Shown: positions 44,255-55,350, counted from the stretch's first letter. The stretch: DNA of 64,000 nt from Desulfuromonadales bacterium (GCA_030145195.1 JAQYVY010000010.1:16975-80974), one strand, 5' to 3'. Numbers and translations are program-made. The notes: a model not told the origin generated them from the sequence alone.

Positions 44255-46339
44255 TTACTCAACCGCAACCTTCGCACTCCCTTCATCATCATAAAGATAT
44301 GCGAACTGCTGGCCCTTCGCCAAGGGAACCAGCAGCTTCGCCTGCGCCAATCCCGAATTTACCACGTGAAGGTTTCTCATTCGCTGCGGCACTGGCAGCT
44401 TCAGCGTACCCGCGGGATGGCTGCTAACAATCATACTGTCACCGGCAACCACCAGCTGTTCAACCCGCAAAGGGGTCGGTAAACTACCTACAGCCAGACA
44501 GGCGGTGGGATCATCGACATCAATCAAATAAACCCCTTTGACACCATCGGCGACCAGCAAAAAGCCATCATACTCAGCCAGCCTTGTGGCATAGCCCGGA
44601 GTATCAATAATTTGTAGCAACAGCGGCTCTTCCGGGAGGCTCAAATCAACGACCTGAATCCCGCCCCCCCCCTGGCTCACAAAAGCGAACTTGCCGCGCA
44701 CCAGGATATCATAACCAGAATGGCTCGGCTGAGAACGCTTCGGTGCAGAGAGCTCGGCAACCTGCCGCGGATGATCGAAAGCTTCAACATCAATCACATA
44801 CAAGCCATTATCAACCGAGGAAACCAACAGGTGCGTCGAATCAAACAATTCCAGACTTCTTAGCTGCCCTGGCAAGTGCATCTCAGCGGCGAGCTCCAGT
44901 GTTTCCGGACTACGACCATGCCAGAGATAGAGCGCTTCTGGACCCAGCACATAAAGTCTGTCTTCACGCCAAACAGCGTCCTCGGCACCATTAATCATCG
45001 GCACAGAGCCAACCCTCATCGCTGAATCCTCTCGGCCCATAGAAAACAGGCTCAAGCCCTCAGCATCAGGAATCGCAGTAAACTTATCAAAAGCAGCAAC
45101 GGAATTAATGGGCACTTCAGGAAACGATATCAGCTCTTTGTTCCGGTAACCCAAAAACTTTCCATTCCATGTCAGCAGTTTATACCTCTCTCTGGAAAGA
45201 GCCTTCTCCGAGTGATCGCTCTGAACAATCTTATCAAGCGAAAAAGACTCAAAGCCCTCACGGCTAACAGCGAAAACCCGGTCTGAATGCACGGAGATTT
45301 GTTTGAGGGTTCTTGGAAGAGCAACATGCCCCAACAACACAGGGTTCTCCGGGCGGCTGAGATCAACCAGGGCGAAGCCATTCGAAACCAGGCTGGCAAC
45401 CAGCCACGGCCGACCGGGGACCCTTTTGAGCTCCAGGGGCGGGCCAGGAAGCTCAAATACCGCGAGCTCAGTTAACTCAGGCCACCGGGAAAGGCTGAAC
45501 AGCCGGAGACTGCCATTGGCCAAAGCAACCGCAAGAGTATCGTCAATGATATCCGTTCCGCGAATATTCATGCCGAAGTCAACGACCCCCTCTTCAGTCA
45601 AGGAACTGTCATCAGCCACATCAAAGAGGTGAAGTCTGCCCTTAATGGTTCCGACCACAAGCTTGCCTTCTGACAGTGCCATACGCCAGGGCGATGCCAT
45701 CGGTGCAAGCAGCTCAGGCTGTGGATTATCTGCCGAAAAATCGTAGCGGACCACGCCCCGGGAAAGGTCGCTGTAATAGACAACATCACGGTCGAGTACC
45801 ATATCTCCGATGGTTCCGGTACTCGCATAATGTTCCTTCAGTTTCATTTCTCCAGAATCAGCAAGAGCAACTAAGGCCATTCCGTCATTATGGGCCATGC
45901 CAACCAGCGCTTGCCCACCACAAACCTGGATATGGCTGACCCGACCGGGCAGATCAATCGAGTTCAAAGGTTTGGGTCTTCCCTCGGAATCAAGCTTAAG
46001 ACAGACGATCTTGTTGCCAAAGCAAGCAACATGAGCGCGACCTCCGACAACATCCAGACTATGGACTGGCATGTTTGGCAAATAATGCCAAAGCTGCGAT
46101 TCTTCATTGACCATATTGTCGATCAGGAGTCCCTTGGCGTTGCGACGAAACCCGTCTCCACGAAAAGACACCATAGTGGTCTCATCCTCTTGCCTCTCAA
46201 CGACGGCGTGCGTCAGGGTCAGAGCTGTCTCGTCGTCACCCTCTGCCAGTGCAATCAAAGCAACCAGAACAGCCAACACCAGAAGATAACCGATGATCAG
46301 CAGATGGAGACCAGAGATACTTCGTCTAATCTGCAACAT
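44255..46339 (-). CDS. Membrane-anchored LVIVD-repeat beta-propeller protein B
   Basis: 694 residues. One N-terminal membrane helix (about residues 11-33, HLLIIGYLLVLAVLVALIAL) places the rest in the periplasm. It consists of many propeller blades with LVIVD-type motifs: GFALVDLSRPENPVLLGHV, GLYVIDVEAFDHPRQVAEL, GIQVVDLSLPEEPLLLQII and GVYLIDVDDPTACLAVGSL, probably two propellers in series. No enzyme motif is present. The ATG at 46339 has AGGAAG 5 bp upstream and lies 14 nt inside the end of propeller A, so the two are coupled. It could be a binding scaffold for the neighbouring receptor (inference). Confidence 0.8.
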   Translation of the reverse strand: MLQIRRSISGLHLLIIGYLLVLAVLVALIALAEGDDETALTLTHAVVERQEDETTMVSFRGDGFRRNAKGLLIDNMVNEESQLWHYLPNMPVHSLDVVGGRAHVACFGNKIVCLKLDSEGRPKPLNSIDLPGRVSHIQVCGGQALVGMAHNDGMALVALADSGEMKLKEHYASTGTIGDMVLDRDVVYYSDLSRGVVRYDFSADNPQPELLAPMASPWRMALSEGKLVVGTIKGRLHLFDVADDSSLTEEGVVDFGMNIRGTDIIDDTLAVALANGSLRLFSLSRWPELTELAVFELPGPPLELKRVPGRPWLVASLVSNGFALVDLSRPENPVLLGHVALPRTLKQISVHSDRVFAVSREGFESFSLDKIVQSDHSEKALSRERYKLLTWNGKFLGYRNKELISFPEVPINSVAAFDKFTAIPDAEGLSLFSMGREDSAMRVGSVPMINGAEDAVWREDRLYVLGPEALYLWHGRSPETLELAAEMHLPGQLRSLELFDSTHLLVSSVDNGLYVIDVEAFDHPRQVAELSAPKRSQPSHSGYDILVRGKFAFVSQGGGGIQVVDLSLPEEPLLLQIIDTPGYATRLAEYDGFLLVADGVKGVYLIDVDDPTACLAVGSLPTPLRVEQLVVAGDSMIVSSHPAGTLKLPVPQRMRNLHVVNSGLAQAKLLVPLAKGQQFAYLYDDEGSAKVAVE

Positions 46340-48539
46340 AGCCACTTCCTGAGGTTTGTGCTTTTGAGACATAAGGCATGGACAAGCTACCGAGGACAGG
46401 TGTAACACCACCTTGGTTAAACAGGTTGAGCCGATAGGATCCTCCCGGCATCCACACAGGTAGAGCAAAACTTACCGTTCTACCGCTCCAGTTTTCCTCT
46501 GGCAAAACCAGCCGCGGGCCCGGCAGGCAGGCCCAGCCGTCTCCGGGCACCAATCCGGCCCAATAATTGGGCGATGCAACCACAAAACGCTCAACCCCTG
46601 AGAGTTCAATCGTTCCCACCTTCTGCAATGTCCCGGTGCCTCTAATATCAATCACAGCGACACCGCGTGCTGTCGAAACCAGACAAAAGCCTGCCGTAAC
46701 CCCAAGAGCCCTGATCGGCTCCTCAAAATCCTGGTAACCGGTCAGTGCAAAACGGCCATCAGCTTCAACCTTACCGCTCAGCACCCCCGCATCGCCAGCG
46801 GCAGCAAAAATTCTGCCATCGCAAGTCGCCGCCAACTGTCGCAAATCAAGGTGCGCCATCAACTGTTTCGGTATCGACCAGGTCGGGCCGACACGCAGTT
46901 GATCGTTGTCTTCAAGCGGGAAACGCAACAGACCCGCTTTCCCGGCAGCAACAGACAAAACATCCTCTGCAACAACACCATCCCAGGTGGAGGCGACCTC
47001 AAGTTCAACCAAGCCTGAACGACGCAGACGGCAACCGGGGGCCAAAGAGACAATGTTTATAGATGAACCGCCACCGACATAGAGACGGTTCGACCCGGCA
47101 GCGAGCCAGCGTTGTTCTGAATCCAGTTGCAAGGTGTCAAGCAATTCGGGAGCGGCATCATTCGAGGGTCGAAAGAGCTGTAACTGCCCGGTGGCATCTA
47201 GCGCCACAAAAAGCTGCTGCCATTGCAGTGCATCAACAACGACCTGCGAATTCCGTAACGGCAGAACCGTCTTTACGCCTTCTGGGAGAAGCTGTTTCGC
47301 CGCCCCGATCAAGGCAAACCCCTGACCGTCAGCCAAAGGCACCAACTCTCCCTTGACCTTGGTAGACAAAAGGTTTTGCCCCCCTTCCAATGTTGTCGAG
47401 GGCAATCGGGGGAAAACTCGCAGAGAACCACTCCGGGTGAAATAGTAGGTGTAGTCCTCAACAAACATCAGATAAACAGGATGATAAGCCTCATCGACAA
47501 CCATGAGAAGTTCGGCCGCAGCAGGACTGGAGATATCAATAACATAGAGCCGATGAACATCACTCCAGGCAAAAAGACGATTGCCATATTTCGCCATCTG
47601 CTTAATTCTATCGGGAAGGTATAGATAAGCCACCCGTTCAGGAGCCAGGGGATTTTCAAAATCATAGACCTCAATCCCACGGGAAGGAGCCAATACAAAC
47701 TGAAACTTTCCGTACCCCAAAGATCCTGTGCCGAGAGGCGTACTCTCAATGATCCCAAGAAAAGACAGTTTGAATTCATCGGTCAAATCATAAAGGGAAA
47801 AGCTGCGCTCCTTCCGCTCACCCCGACCGGAATAAACCGCCAATTGAGACCCCAAAAGCTCGATACCATCAACGCTCTTGGGCAGTTTATACGAGGTAAT
47901 TTCCTGCGGTCGGAGAGGGTCACTCAGATCGAGGACAATCAGAGTCGGAGACTGAGCCTGCTGGTGTTGTAACAGCAGGAACGCAACCTCATCCAGGACA
48001 TCGAAAGACCTGACAAAAGAATAGGACAGTGCCTCGACAATTTCCGGCTGCGCCGGGATGGTGCAATCGACGACCTGCAGCTGTTTGTTGCTGGTGAGGA
48101 GATAGAGGACCGAGCCGAAGCGAAACACCTTCATCGGTTGGCCCGACAGTAATCGCTCGACAGTAGACCCTGGGGCAAACGCTTCAAGCTGCGTAACGGC
48201 CTGTTGACCGTCGAAGCCCTCGGAGGGAACAGCCTGTACGGCAAACTCCCTGGCCTGCAGAATTTCTCTCCAAACTTCTGGAGATCCTGGAAGTAGCCCC
48301 TTTTCCGGGCCAACCGGCAGCAGGACTCCACCCTCAAGGTCACGTTTAGAAGAAACGCCCCTGATGAAGAGTTCCATTCTCCCGGCCTTTTTCTGCAACA
48401 AAGGAGGCTCATTGCACCCTGATGGCGGAGCAAAGCGAGAAGAGGCTTCCAACGATCCGAGAATCACAACCACCAGCAGGAGATAAATCGACAGACCAAT
48501 CGCCCAGGCCAAAAACTGTCGTTGCAAACGAGAACTCAT
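46326..48539 (-). CDS. Membrane-anchored LVIVD-repeat beta-propeller protein A
   Basis: 737 residues with the same plan as propeller B: a membrane helix (about 13-33, [18 protein letters not shown]), then periplasmic blades such as [50 protein letters not shown] and [19 protein letters not shown], and a C-terminal beta-sandwich-like tail ([23 protein letters not shown]). The ATG at 48539 overlaps the histidine-kinase stop by 4 nt. The 4-nt and 14-nt overlaps show the three genes are made together. Similarity to propeller B in architecture suggests an old duplication. Confidence 0.8.
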   Translation of the reverse strand: MSSRLQRQFLAWAIGLSIYLLLVVVILGSLEASSRFAPPSGCNEPPLLQKKAGRMELFIRGVSSKRDLEGGVLLPVGPEKGLLPGSPEVWREILQAREFAVQAVPSEGFDGQQAVTQLEAFAPGSTVERLLSGQPMKVFRFGSVLYLLTSNKQLQVVDCTIPAQPEIVEALSYSFVRSFDVLDEVAFLLLQHQQAQSPTLIVLDLSDPLRPQEITSYKLPKSVDGIELLGSQLAVYSGRGERKERSFSLYDLTDEFKLSFLGIIESTPLGTGSLGYGKFQFVLAPSRGIEVYDFENPLAPERVAYLYLPDRIKQMAKYGNRLFAWSDVHRLYVIDISSPAAAELLMVVDEAYHPVYLMFVEDYTYYFTRSGSLRVFPRLPSTTLEGGQNLLSTKVKGELVPLADGQGFALIGAAKQLLPEGVKTVLPLRNSQVVVDALQWQQLFVALDATGQLQLFRPSNDAAPELLDTLQLDSEQRWLAAGSNRLYVGGGSSINIVSLAPGCRLRRSGLVELEVASTWDGVVAEDVLSVAAGKAGLLRFPLEDNDQLRVGPTWSIPKQLMAHLDLRQLAATCDGRIFAAAGDAGVLSGKVEADGRFALTGYQDFEEPIRALGVTAGFCLVSTARGVAVIDIRGTGTLQKVGTIELSGVERFVVASPNYWAGLVPGDGWACLPGPRLVLPEENWSGRTVSFALPVWMPGGSYRLNLFNQGGVTPVLGSLSMPYVSKAQTSGSGYVAD

Positions 48540-50593
48540 AACGAACCCGATTCCACATAGTTGACAGCAGCCTCTCGGCGCGAGAAATCCTGGACAAGCC
48601 ATTTACCCAGAATTGCCGTGAGTTCAGCTTGGCGAAACGGCTTACACAGGAAGTCATTCATTCCGGCCTTCAGGCAACGCTGTTCATCCTCATGCCGGGC
48701 ATAGGCGGTCAAGGCAACAACCGGCAGGGTAAACCCTTCGGCGCGAAGGGTCTCGGTCGCCTCCAAACCGTCCATCAGAGGCATCTGACAATCCATTAAA
48801 ACCAGATCGACATCCTGATTTCTAAGGGCCTCCAAGGCAGACAGACCATCGCCCACAACGATGATATCGATATTCAGGTTCCGTAACAGAATAGAGATCA
48901 GCTTCTGAGTGGTCGGATTATCTTCTGCCAGCAGAATCCGGCAACCGGAAGAAACTTCACCCTCCGAATCTTGGCCCAGGGTGGTCAGATGAGAATCCTC
49001 GGCCGTCTCCGGCTCAAGGTATTCATGCAGAAGGATCTCCCCACCACCAACAACAGGCAACGGCAAGTGAACGCTGAATTCACTCCCTTTCCCCACAGTA
49101 CTATCAATTTCAATCGAGCCGCCCATCAAACTCACCAACTCATGGGTGATCGCCAACCCCAGACCGGTTCCTCCGAATTTGCGGGTCGTGTCACAATCAC
49201 CCTGATCGAATGCTTTGAAAATCTGCTGTTGAACTTCCGACGGGATTCCAACCCCGGTATCGCGTACAACAATCAGGCAGTCACAAACCCCTTCAGAAGA
49301 GCTGCCATCCACGGAAATTGTGATGGAAATCTGCCCAGCATCAGTGAACTTGATCGCATTACCGAGCAGATTGAGCAGAACTTGTCTGATTCGACCGGGA
49401 TCTCCAAGGACAAACGGCAACTCATCGGGAAGGTTTAAAGAAACTTCGAGTCCCTTGATAACGGCATTAACTTCCATTAGACGCGTGACGTCTTCCGCGA
49501 TCTGAGACAAGCTGAAAGCAACCGCCGTTAATTCCATACGGCCCGCTTCAATTTTGGAAAAATCGAGGACATCGTTAAGGATTGCAAGCAGAGCCTCACC
49601 TGAGCGATAGATCGTTTCCGCCAGAGAATTATCCTCGTCAGAAAGTTTCTTATTACGCAACAGATCCGCCATCCCGAGAACCCCGATCATAGGGGTCCGA
49701 ATCTCGTGACTCATGTTTGCCAAAAACCGCGACTTGGCCTCGTTGGCCTGCTCAGCAGCTTCTTTTGCTTCCGCCAACTCCCAAGTCCGCATCTGGACAT
49801 CGTTTTCAAGGTTTTTGCGGTGACGATCCAACATCTGATCGCGCTCCCACAGAGCCCTCATCATCTCGTCAAACCCCTGGAACAGCAGTTTGAATTCATC
49901 CTGCTCTTGTTCCGGCTCAAAACCGTCCAGACGTTTCTCGCGGGATATCTGCGCCATCCGCCCGGCCAACTGTTGAACCGGGTCGGTAATTTGCCGCTGC
50001 AACCGAGAGCTGAGAAAATAAGTCACAATCACGGCAGCGCCCATAATCAACAACCAGCCCATAATTAAATAAAGCTGCTGCTTATACAAATCGGCCGGTT
50101 CCGAGCGGAGATACAGATAGCCAACGGAACTCCCCTCAAACAGGATCGGCAGAAAATGAGCGATGTAACCATCGTCTTCCCACAACCTCTCGACATTTAG
50201 ACGCAGACCTTCCTCGAACTGACGCTCCTCAACGCGCAATAACCTGAGGTCTTCCTGCGTGTCAACACGAGAGGTTCTGTTACTAGAGCGAAAATAGGTG
50301 ACAATCGACTTGCCATTCGGCAACAGGAGGTAGGCCGTTACAATATCTTTTCGCGCTTCGAGCGAATCGAGCACCGCCTCGGAGGTATTAAGGTCCTTGA
50401 TCGCAAGCGGGAAGCGCACATTGGCAGAAATCAACCGGGCAAGCGCAGTTACATTTTCTCGCGCTTCAGAGTGAATTCGTCGAAACTCGATAATACCGAA
50501 CAGAGCAGAGGTCAAAATCAGGACAAAAAGAGTGACCAGAAAAATAATCCCGGTCATTCTCTGCTGTACTGATAGTGGGTTACGCATCAACAT
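48536..50593 (-). CDS. Hybrid sensor histidine kinase with CHASE8-like sensor
   Basis: 685 residues from the ATG at 50593. A first membrane helix (about 14-36), a periplasmic domain (about 37-170: [36 protein letters not shown], resembling CHASE8), a second helix (about 175-196) and HAMP are followed by HisKA with His296 ([13 protein letters not shown]), HATPase_c ([28 protein letters not shown]) and a C-terminal receiver with an intact Asp (LVLMDCQMP) and Lys (LCKPF). There is no separate response regulator or Hpt domain nearby. It is the first gene of the operon with the two propellers, which may modify its sensing. Confidence 0.9.
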   Translation of the reverse strand: MLMRNPLSVQQRMTGIIFLVTLFVLILTSALFGIIEFRRIHSEARENVTALARLISANVRFPLAIKDLNTSEAVLDSLEARKDIVTAYLLLPNGKSIVTYFRSSNRTSRVDTQEDLRLLRVEERQFEEGLRLNVERLWEDDGYIAHFLPILFEGSSVGYLYLRSEPADLYKQQLYLIMGWLLIMGAAVIVTYFLSSRLQRQITDPVQQLAGRMAQISREKRLDGFEPEQEQDEFKLLFQGFDEMMRALWERDQMLDRHRKNLENDVQMRTWELAEAKEAAEQANEAKSRFLANMSHEIRTPMIGVLGMADLLRNKKLSDEDNSLAETIYRSGEALLAILNDVLDFSKIEAGRMELTAVAFSLSQIAEDVTRLMEVNAVIKGLEVSLNLPDELPFVLGDPGRIRQVLLNLLGNAIKFTDAGQISITISVDGSSSEGVCDCLIVVRDTGVGIPSEVQQQIFKAFDQGDCDTTRKFGGTGLGLAITHELVSLMGGSIEIDSTVGKGSEFSVHLPLPVVGGGEILLHEYLEPETAEDSHLTTLGQDSEGEVSSGCRILLAEDNPTTQKLISILLRNLNIDIIVVGDGLSALEALRNQDVDLVLMDCQMPLMDGLEATETLRAEGFTLPVVALTAYARHEDEQRCLKAGMNDFLCKPFRQAELTAILGKWLVQDFSRREAAVNYVESGSL

Positions 50594-50762
50594 AACGATT
50601 CCAGTCCCCCGGTTTTCTTGGAAAAGTTTCTCTGCCAAACGATGGAAGTGTCCTACGGTCGTCTAAAACTCAACAGGACTTAATTCACCAGCGCAGGATT
50701 TTATCAGTTAGACCCTTTTATGAAAAGGGAAACCTCCTCCCTGCTCAAGAATGGTCCAACTG

Positions 50763-51086
50763 TCATGACGATTCGTCGCGATAGTGCTGTCCCCACTGAC
50801 ACATCATCGACAACAAGGGCTCAAGGCTGCGCCCCTTGCCCGTCAAGGAGTATTCAACCTTTGGCGGCACCTCAGCATAAACTTCACGGTGTACCAGGCC
50901 ATCGCGCTCCAGTTCTCGCAACTGTTGCGTTAACATTTTCTGAGTCACTCCGGTGGTGCGACGTCTCAGTTGACTGAAGCGCAAAGTTTTCTGGCAAAGG
51001 TGCCAGAGGATCAGCCCCTTCCACTTGCCACCAATCAGATTTAACGTAAACTCTACACCACAACGATAATCGTCTGTTTTTTCCAA
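50763..51086 (-). CDS. HxlR-family winged-helix transcriptional regulator
   Basis: 107 residues. CGVEFTLNLIGGKWKGLILWHL (with the N-terminal Cys common in the family), LRFSQLRRRTTGVTQKMLTQQLRELERDGLVHREVYAEVPPKVEYSLT match HxlR throughout. GGAGGT lies 5 bp before a TTG at 51086, which I take as the start; an upstream TTG at 51107 would add seven residues before that ribosome site. It is divergent from an oxidoreductase gene, with an inverted repeat in between, so it probably regulates both, perhaps in response to electrophiles or oxidants (family knowledge). Confidence 0.9.
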   Translation of the reverse strand: MEKTDDYRCGVEFTLNLIGGKWKGLILWHLCQKTLRFSQLRRRTTGVTQKMLTQQLRELERDGLVHREVYAEVPPKVEYSLTGKGRSLEPLLSMMCQWGQHYRDESS

Positions 51087-51106
51087 AACAACCTCCAAAA
51101 CACCCA

Positions 51107-51128
51107 ATAGTATCCTTTTGGGTACTAT
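51107..51128. promoter_or_regulatory. Probable HxlR operator
   Basis: ATAGTATCC (51107-51115), a 4-bp spacer, then GGGTACTAT (51120-51128): 8 of 9 positions are inverted-repeat symmetric. It lies about 20 bp upstream of the hxlR start, on the side facing the divergent oxidoreductase. HxlR proteins often bind GTAC-containing palindromes near their own genes. Confidence 0.7.
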
Positions 51129-51250
51129 GTTACTAAAAAGTCTGTACTTGCAGAAAGTGATTATACATGTTTATCATAAACCTTAAAATGAAACTAGACG
51201 GTCTTCTGCAGAGATAGACCTTCACATCTTTTTCGCAAAAGGAGATTGCA

Positions 51251-52237
51251 ATGACCGAGCAATTTAAAGCCTTGATTGTTGAGGAACAATCGGAGAAAAA
51301 ATTCACCCGCACAGTCGGCAGCCGGGCCATCAGCGACTTACCCGAAGGCCCATTGCTGATCAAGGTGCACTATTCTTCGTTGAACTTCAAAGATGCGCTC
51401 TCGGCCACCGGCAACCCCGGAGTCACGCGAAATTTCCCGCACACCCCCGGCATTGATGCCGCCGGTGAAGTCGTCGAAGACGCCAGCGGCACCTTTCGTC
51501 CCGGCGACCAGGTCGTGGTCACCGGCTGGGATCTGGGAATGAACACGGCTGGCGGCTATGGTGAATACATCCGCATCCCGGCCGAATGGGCCCTCGCCCT
51601 GCCACAGGGGCTCTCACTACGTGACAGCATGATTCTCGGCACGGCGGGCTTCACCGCGGGGCTTTCGGTCTATGCTCTGACCAAACACGTTTCTCCAGAA
51701 GCTGGCGAGATTCTGGTCACAGGTGCCACCGGTGGTGTTGGCTCTGTGGCAGTGGCCCTGCTCGCCAAGGCCGGCTATCAGGTGGTCGCCGTCACCGGGA
51801 AAGCCGATCAAGTGGAGTTTCTCAAAAAGCTGGGTGCGAGCGAGGTTATCTCCCGAGAAACCATCATGGAAAAGGCCAACCGGCCGATGCTGAAAGAACG
51901 CTGGGCTGGGGCGATTGATGTGGTTGGCGGCGAGATGCTGGCAGCGGTCCTCAAGTCGACCCGCTATGGCGGCACCGTCACCTGTTGTGGCCTGGTCGGC
52001 TCCCCGGAGCTGCCGGTGAATGTCTTTCCCTTTATTCTTCGCGGCGTCAGCCTGCTCGGTATCGATTCCGTGCAATGTCCAGTGCCATCACGTCAGGCCG
52101 TATGGAACAAGCTCGCCGGTGATTGGAAGATCGACCTGGAAGCACTGGTCAGTGAGGTTGCGCTTGAGGGTCTAGAAGACCCCATCCAGGCGATTCTCAA
52201 AGGACAACTACGCGGCCGCGTCATCGTAAAGCTCTGA
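51251..52237 (+). CDS. YhdH/YhfP-family quinone oxidoreductase (MDR; acrylyl-CoA reductase AcuI-like)
   Basis: 328 residues, zinc-free medium-chain reductase. The N-terminal GroES-like domain has YSSLNFKDALSATGNPGVTRNFPHTPGIDAAGEVV; the Rossmann part has ILVTGATGGVGSVAVALLAKAGYQVVAVTGK for NADPH. FPFILRGVSLLGIDSVQCP is diagnostic of the YhdH/AcuI subgroup, whose members reduce acryloyl-CoA or quinones. GGAG lies just before the ATG. Its divergent HxlR neighbour suggests induction by reactive carbonyls or quinones. Confidence 0.93.
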   Translation: MTEQFKALIVEEQSEKKFTRTVGSRAISDLPEGPLLIKVHYSSLNFKDALSATGNPGVTRNFPHTPGIDAAGEVVEDASGTFRPGDQVVVTGWDLGMNTAGGYGEYIRIPAEWALALPQGLSLRDSMILGTAGFTAGLSVYALTKHVSPEAGEILVTGATGGVGSVAVALLAKAGYQVVAVTGKADQVEFLKKLGASEVISRETIMEKANRPMLKERWAGAIDVVGGEMLAAVLKSTRYGGTVTCCGLVGSPELPVNVFPFILRGVSLLGIDSVQCPVPSRQAVWNKLAGDWKIDLEALVSEVALEGLEDPIQAILKGQLRGRVIVKL

Positions 52238-52277
52238 TGCTGACGCTGGCATTGGCTTGAAATTTATGACATCATCC

Positions 52278-52304
52278 AGCCCCGCTCTTAAGCGGGGCTT
52301 TTTT
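52278..52304 (+). terminator. Intrinsic terminator after the oxidoreductase gene
   Basis: A 9-bp perfect stem AGCCCCGCT/AGCGGGGCT with a CTTA loop is followed by a T5 run. It lies 41 bp after the oxidoreductase stop and before the M16C peptidase gene. Confidence 0.92.
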
Positions 52305-52383
52305 ATTCGTAAAACCATCTATGAATCAAACGACAGTGCGCTACAATGAATTACCTTAATGACATCATGCAATGGAGTACCTG

Positions 52384-55341
52384 ATGAATAACGTTCTTCC
52401 CCTGCCAGGCGACAGACTGGGCAATTTTCTTGTCGAAGGAAACACCACTATCCCGGAGTTGAATGTCACCGCCGTGACCTTGCAACATGAGAAGACCGGG
52501 GCCCGCCTGCTGCACCTGGCCTGCGATGATCCCAACAACGTTTTTGCGGTCGGTTTCCGCACCCCACCGCCAGACTCAACGGGCGTGGCGCATATTCTTG
52601 AGCACACCGTTTTGTGCGGCTCGCAGAGATATCCGGTTCGCGATCCCTTCTTTGCCATGCTCAAGCGCAGTCTCAACACCTTCATGAACGCCATGACGGC
52701 CGCCGACTGGACGCTTTATCCGGTGGCGAGCATGAACCGCAAAGATTTCTACAATCTGATGGGCATCTACCTTGATGCGACTTTCTTTCCGCTGTTACGG
52801 GAATGCGATTTTCAACAGGAAGGCCATCGCCTCGACTTTGCCGACCCGAAAGACCCGGCCAGCCTGCAGATCAAGGGCGTCGTCTTCAACGAAATGAAAG
52901 GCGCCATGGCCGACCCTTCTTCATTGCTCGGACGACGGCTGAATGCGGCTCTCTTCCCGACCAACTGCTACGGCAAGAATTCCGGTGGTGAGCCCCTGGA
53001 CATTCCCGACCTGAGCTGGCAGGAGTTGCGCGACTTCCACCAGAGCTACTACCACCCGAGCAACAGCTGGATCTTCACCTACGGCAACCTGCCTTTAGAA
53101 GAACATCTGCAGCAGATCGACAGCTTGGCCTTGAGCCGCTTTGAACGCCAGGAGATCGCCAGCACCATCCCCCTGGAAACCCGACTGACGACCCCACAGC
53201 GCCAGGAACAAACTTTTCCAGTTGGTGCCAACGACGAAACCAGTCGTCGCAGCATGATCCAGGTGGCCTGGCTGACCTGCCCCATCGAAGACACCTTTGA
53301 ACGGGCAGCAACGGGTATTCTGGCCAATCTGCTGCTCGGCAACCCGGCGGCGCCGCTTTATCGCGCCCTGATCGAATCGGGGCTGGGGTTGAATCTTTGT
53401 CCTGGCAGCGGATACCACGATGACTATCGCGACACCTACCTGGCAGCAGGGTTGCAGGGCGTCGACCCGAATCAGGTGGACGCCACGGAAGAGCTGATCC
53501 TGAACACGCTGCAGCAGGTTGCTGACGAAGGCTTCCCGACAGAACGCGTGGCAGCCGCGCTGCACCAGTACGAATTCTCCAGCCGGGAAGTCACCGGCGA
53601 TCAATATCCTTACGGGTTGAGTCTGATGATGCGCCTGTTCGGTCCATGGCTGCACGCCGAGGATCCAATCAGTAGCCTGCAGGTCGGTCAGAACCTCGAA
53701 CGACTCCGACAAGCAACGGCCGATCCAGACTTCTTCCCCAGCATGATTCGTCGTCACCTGCTCGACAACCAACATCGGATCACCCTGTTGTTGCGCCCTG
53801 ATGCAGACCATGCACAACGTGAAGAGCAGGCCTTTGCCGAGCGGCTGACCAAAACCCGGCAAGAGCTGGACGAAGCGGCAACGCAAAAGATTATCGACGA
53901 GGCAGCAGCCTTGCAAAAAAACCAGGAAACACCAGACGACACCAGCTGCCTGCCGATCCTTGAACTTTCCGACATCGAAGTTAAAGAGCCAACAACACCC
54001 TTCACTAAAGAACAACTCTGTGGACGAGAGCTGCTTCGTTTCGTCCAACCGACCAACGGCATCACTTATCTGACCCTGCAATTCGACACCGCAGGTCTCG
54101 ACGAAAGCTTGTGGCCTTATGTCCCCATGTTCTGTGCCTTATTGCCCCAGATCGGCGCCGCGGGTCACGACTACCTGACGATGTCCCGCCGCATCACGGC
54201 CGCGACTGGCGGCATTCGTTTCGGCACCAACCTGCTTGAAGAGCCCACCGATCTCAACCAGATGCGAACGGTTATCGAACTCAAAGCCAAAGCACTGGAA
54301 CGAAATCAGGCGCAGCTCTGTGAAATTCTACGTGACATCCTGACCGCACCCGACTTCGACGACCACAGTCGGCTGCGCACCGTGATCGGTCAGCTCAAAA
54401 CTGCGATGGAGAACTCCATCCCGGGAGCCGGGCACTCCTTTGCCGCCCGCGCCGCGGCAGCCGCCCTCACCCCAACAGCAGCCCGGCGCGAAGAGTTGTC
54501 TGGCATGACACAGATCCAGACCATCCAGCAGGCCAGCAGACTTGATGACCCGGGGCTGGAAGTCTTAGCGAGCAGGTTTAAGCAAATTGCCGCCCACCTG
54601 TTCGTTATGGCAAAAATGACAGCAGCCGTCACCACTGAAGAAGCCTCGCAAGCTGGCATGACAGCCCCTTTAACGGCGCTCTGCTCTGCTCTACCCGCAG
54701 ACGACAGCAAAGCTTCAGACAGCTTTGGCGGAGATTCAGAGCAGTGCCTGGCCACCGGCTGGCATTACAATCTTCCAGTGGCCTATGTCGCACAGGTCTT
54801 CCGCACCGTACCCTCTACTCACCCGGACGCCCCGAGCCTGATGGTTCTCGCCAAGCTGCTGCGTGCCGACTTTTTGCATCGAGAAATTCGTGAAAAAGGC
54901 GGCGCTTACGGCGGCCTCGCCGGATACAATTCTGATGGTGGCCTTTTCTCCATGATCTCCTACCGCGACCCACACCTGACCCGCACTCTCGACGTCTATC
55001 GCCAGGCGATCGACTGGGCCTGCACCGCCGACTTCAGCCCTGAGATGATCAAAGAATCGATCCTCAGCGCTTTTGCCGAACTGGACCGGCCACTCTCGCC
55101 AGGAGGCCGCGGCCATCGCGAGTTCATCCACCAGCAACAGGGGATGAGCCATGACATGCTGCAAGCCTTCCGTAACGGCATCCTGGCCACTGACCAGCAG
55201 AGTCTGGCGCGCGTGGCGGCAACCTATTTAAGGGATGGTTATGCGACCAGCTCGGTCGGAATTCTGGCGGGTGACGAGATGTTCAGCCAGGCAGAAGAGG
55301 TTTTGCAGCAGATGCAGATGAAGATGAAAAAACTGGCATAA
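52384..55341 (+). CDS. M16C zinc metallopeptidase (presequence protease PreP-like)
   Basis: 985 residues. The inverted zinc motif HILEH (His70, Glu73, His74) lies in GVAHILEHTVLCGSQRYPVRDPFFAMLKRSLNTFMNAMTAADWTLYPVAS, which is the PreP/Cym1 signature. The distal glutamate is in GVVFNEMKGAM. Four homologous ~220-residue domains, with a hinge near the middle, form the clam-shell that digests short peptides. ATG at 52384 follows GGAG; an ATG 12 bp upstream overlaps that site. No signal peptide, so it is cytoplasmic. Codon use is strongly GC-ending. It stands alone between two terminators. Confidence 0.94.
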   Translation: MNNVLPLPGDRLGNFLVEGNTTIPELNVTAVTLQHEKTGARLLHLACDDPNNVFAVGFRTPPPDSTGVAHILEHTVLCGSQRYPVRDPFFAMLKRSLNTFMNAMTAADWTLYPVASMNRKDFYNLMGIYLDATFFPLLRECDFQQEGHRLDFADPKDPASLQIKGVVFNEMKGAMADPSSLLGRRLNAALFPTNCYGKNSGGEPLDIPDLSWQELRDFHQSYYHPSNSWIFTYGNLPLEEHLQQIDSLALSRFERQEIASTIPLETRLTTPQRQEQTFPVGANDETSRRSMIQVAWLTCPIEDTFERAATGILANLLLGNPAAPLYRALIESGLGLNLCPGSGYHDDYRDTYLAAGLQGVDPNQVDATEELILNTLQQVADEGFPTERVAAALHQYEFSSREVTGDQYPYGLSLMMRLFGPWLHAEDPISSLQVGQNLERLRQATADPDFFPSMIRRHLLDNQHRITLLLRPDADHAQREEQAFAERLTKTRQELDEAATQKIIDEAAALQKNQETPDDTSCLPILELSDIEVKEPTTPFTKEQLCGRELLRFVQPTNGITYLTLQFDTAGLDESLWPYVPMFCALLPQIGAAGHDYLTMSRRITAATGGIRFGTNLLEEPTDLNQMRTVIELKAKALERNQAQLCEILRDILTAPDFDDHSRLRTVIGQLKTAMENSIPGAGHSFAARAAAAALTPTAARREELSGMTQIQTIQQASRLDDPGLEVLASRFKQIAAHLFVMAKMTAAVTTEEASQAGMTAPLTALCSALPADDSKASDSFGGDSEQCLATGWHYNLPVAYVAQVFRTVPSTHPDAPSLMVLAKLLRADFLHREIREKGGAYGGLAGYNSDGGLFSMISYRDPHLTRTLDVYRQAIDWACTADFSPEMIKESILSAFAELDRPLSPGGRGHREFIHQQQGMSHDMLQAFRNGILATDQQSLARVAATYLRDGYATSSVGILAGDEMFSQAEEVLQQMQMKMKKLA

Positions 55342-55350
55342 AAAGTCTTC

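Noticed and set aside
53095..54081. 328-codon minus-strand open frame inside the M16C peptidase gene
   Set aside because: It is antisense to a gene with clear motifs; high GC in the third position creates long antisense frames.
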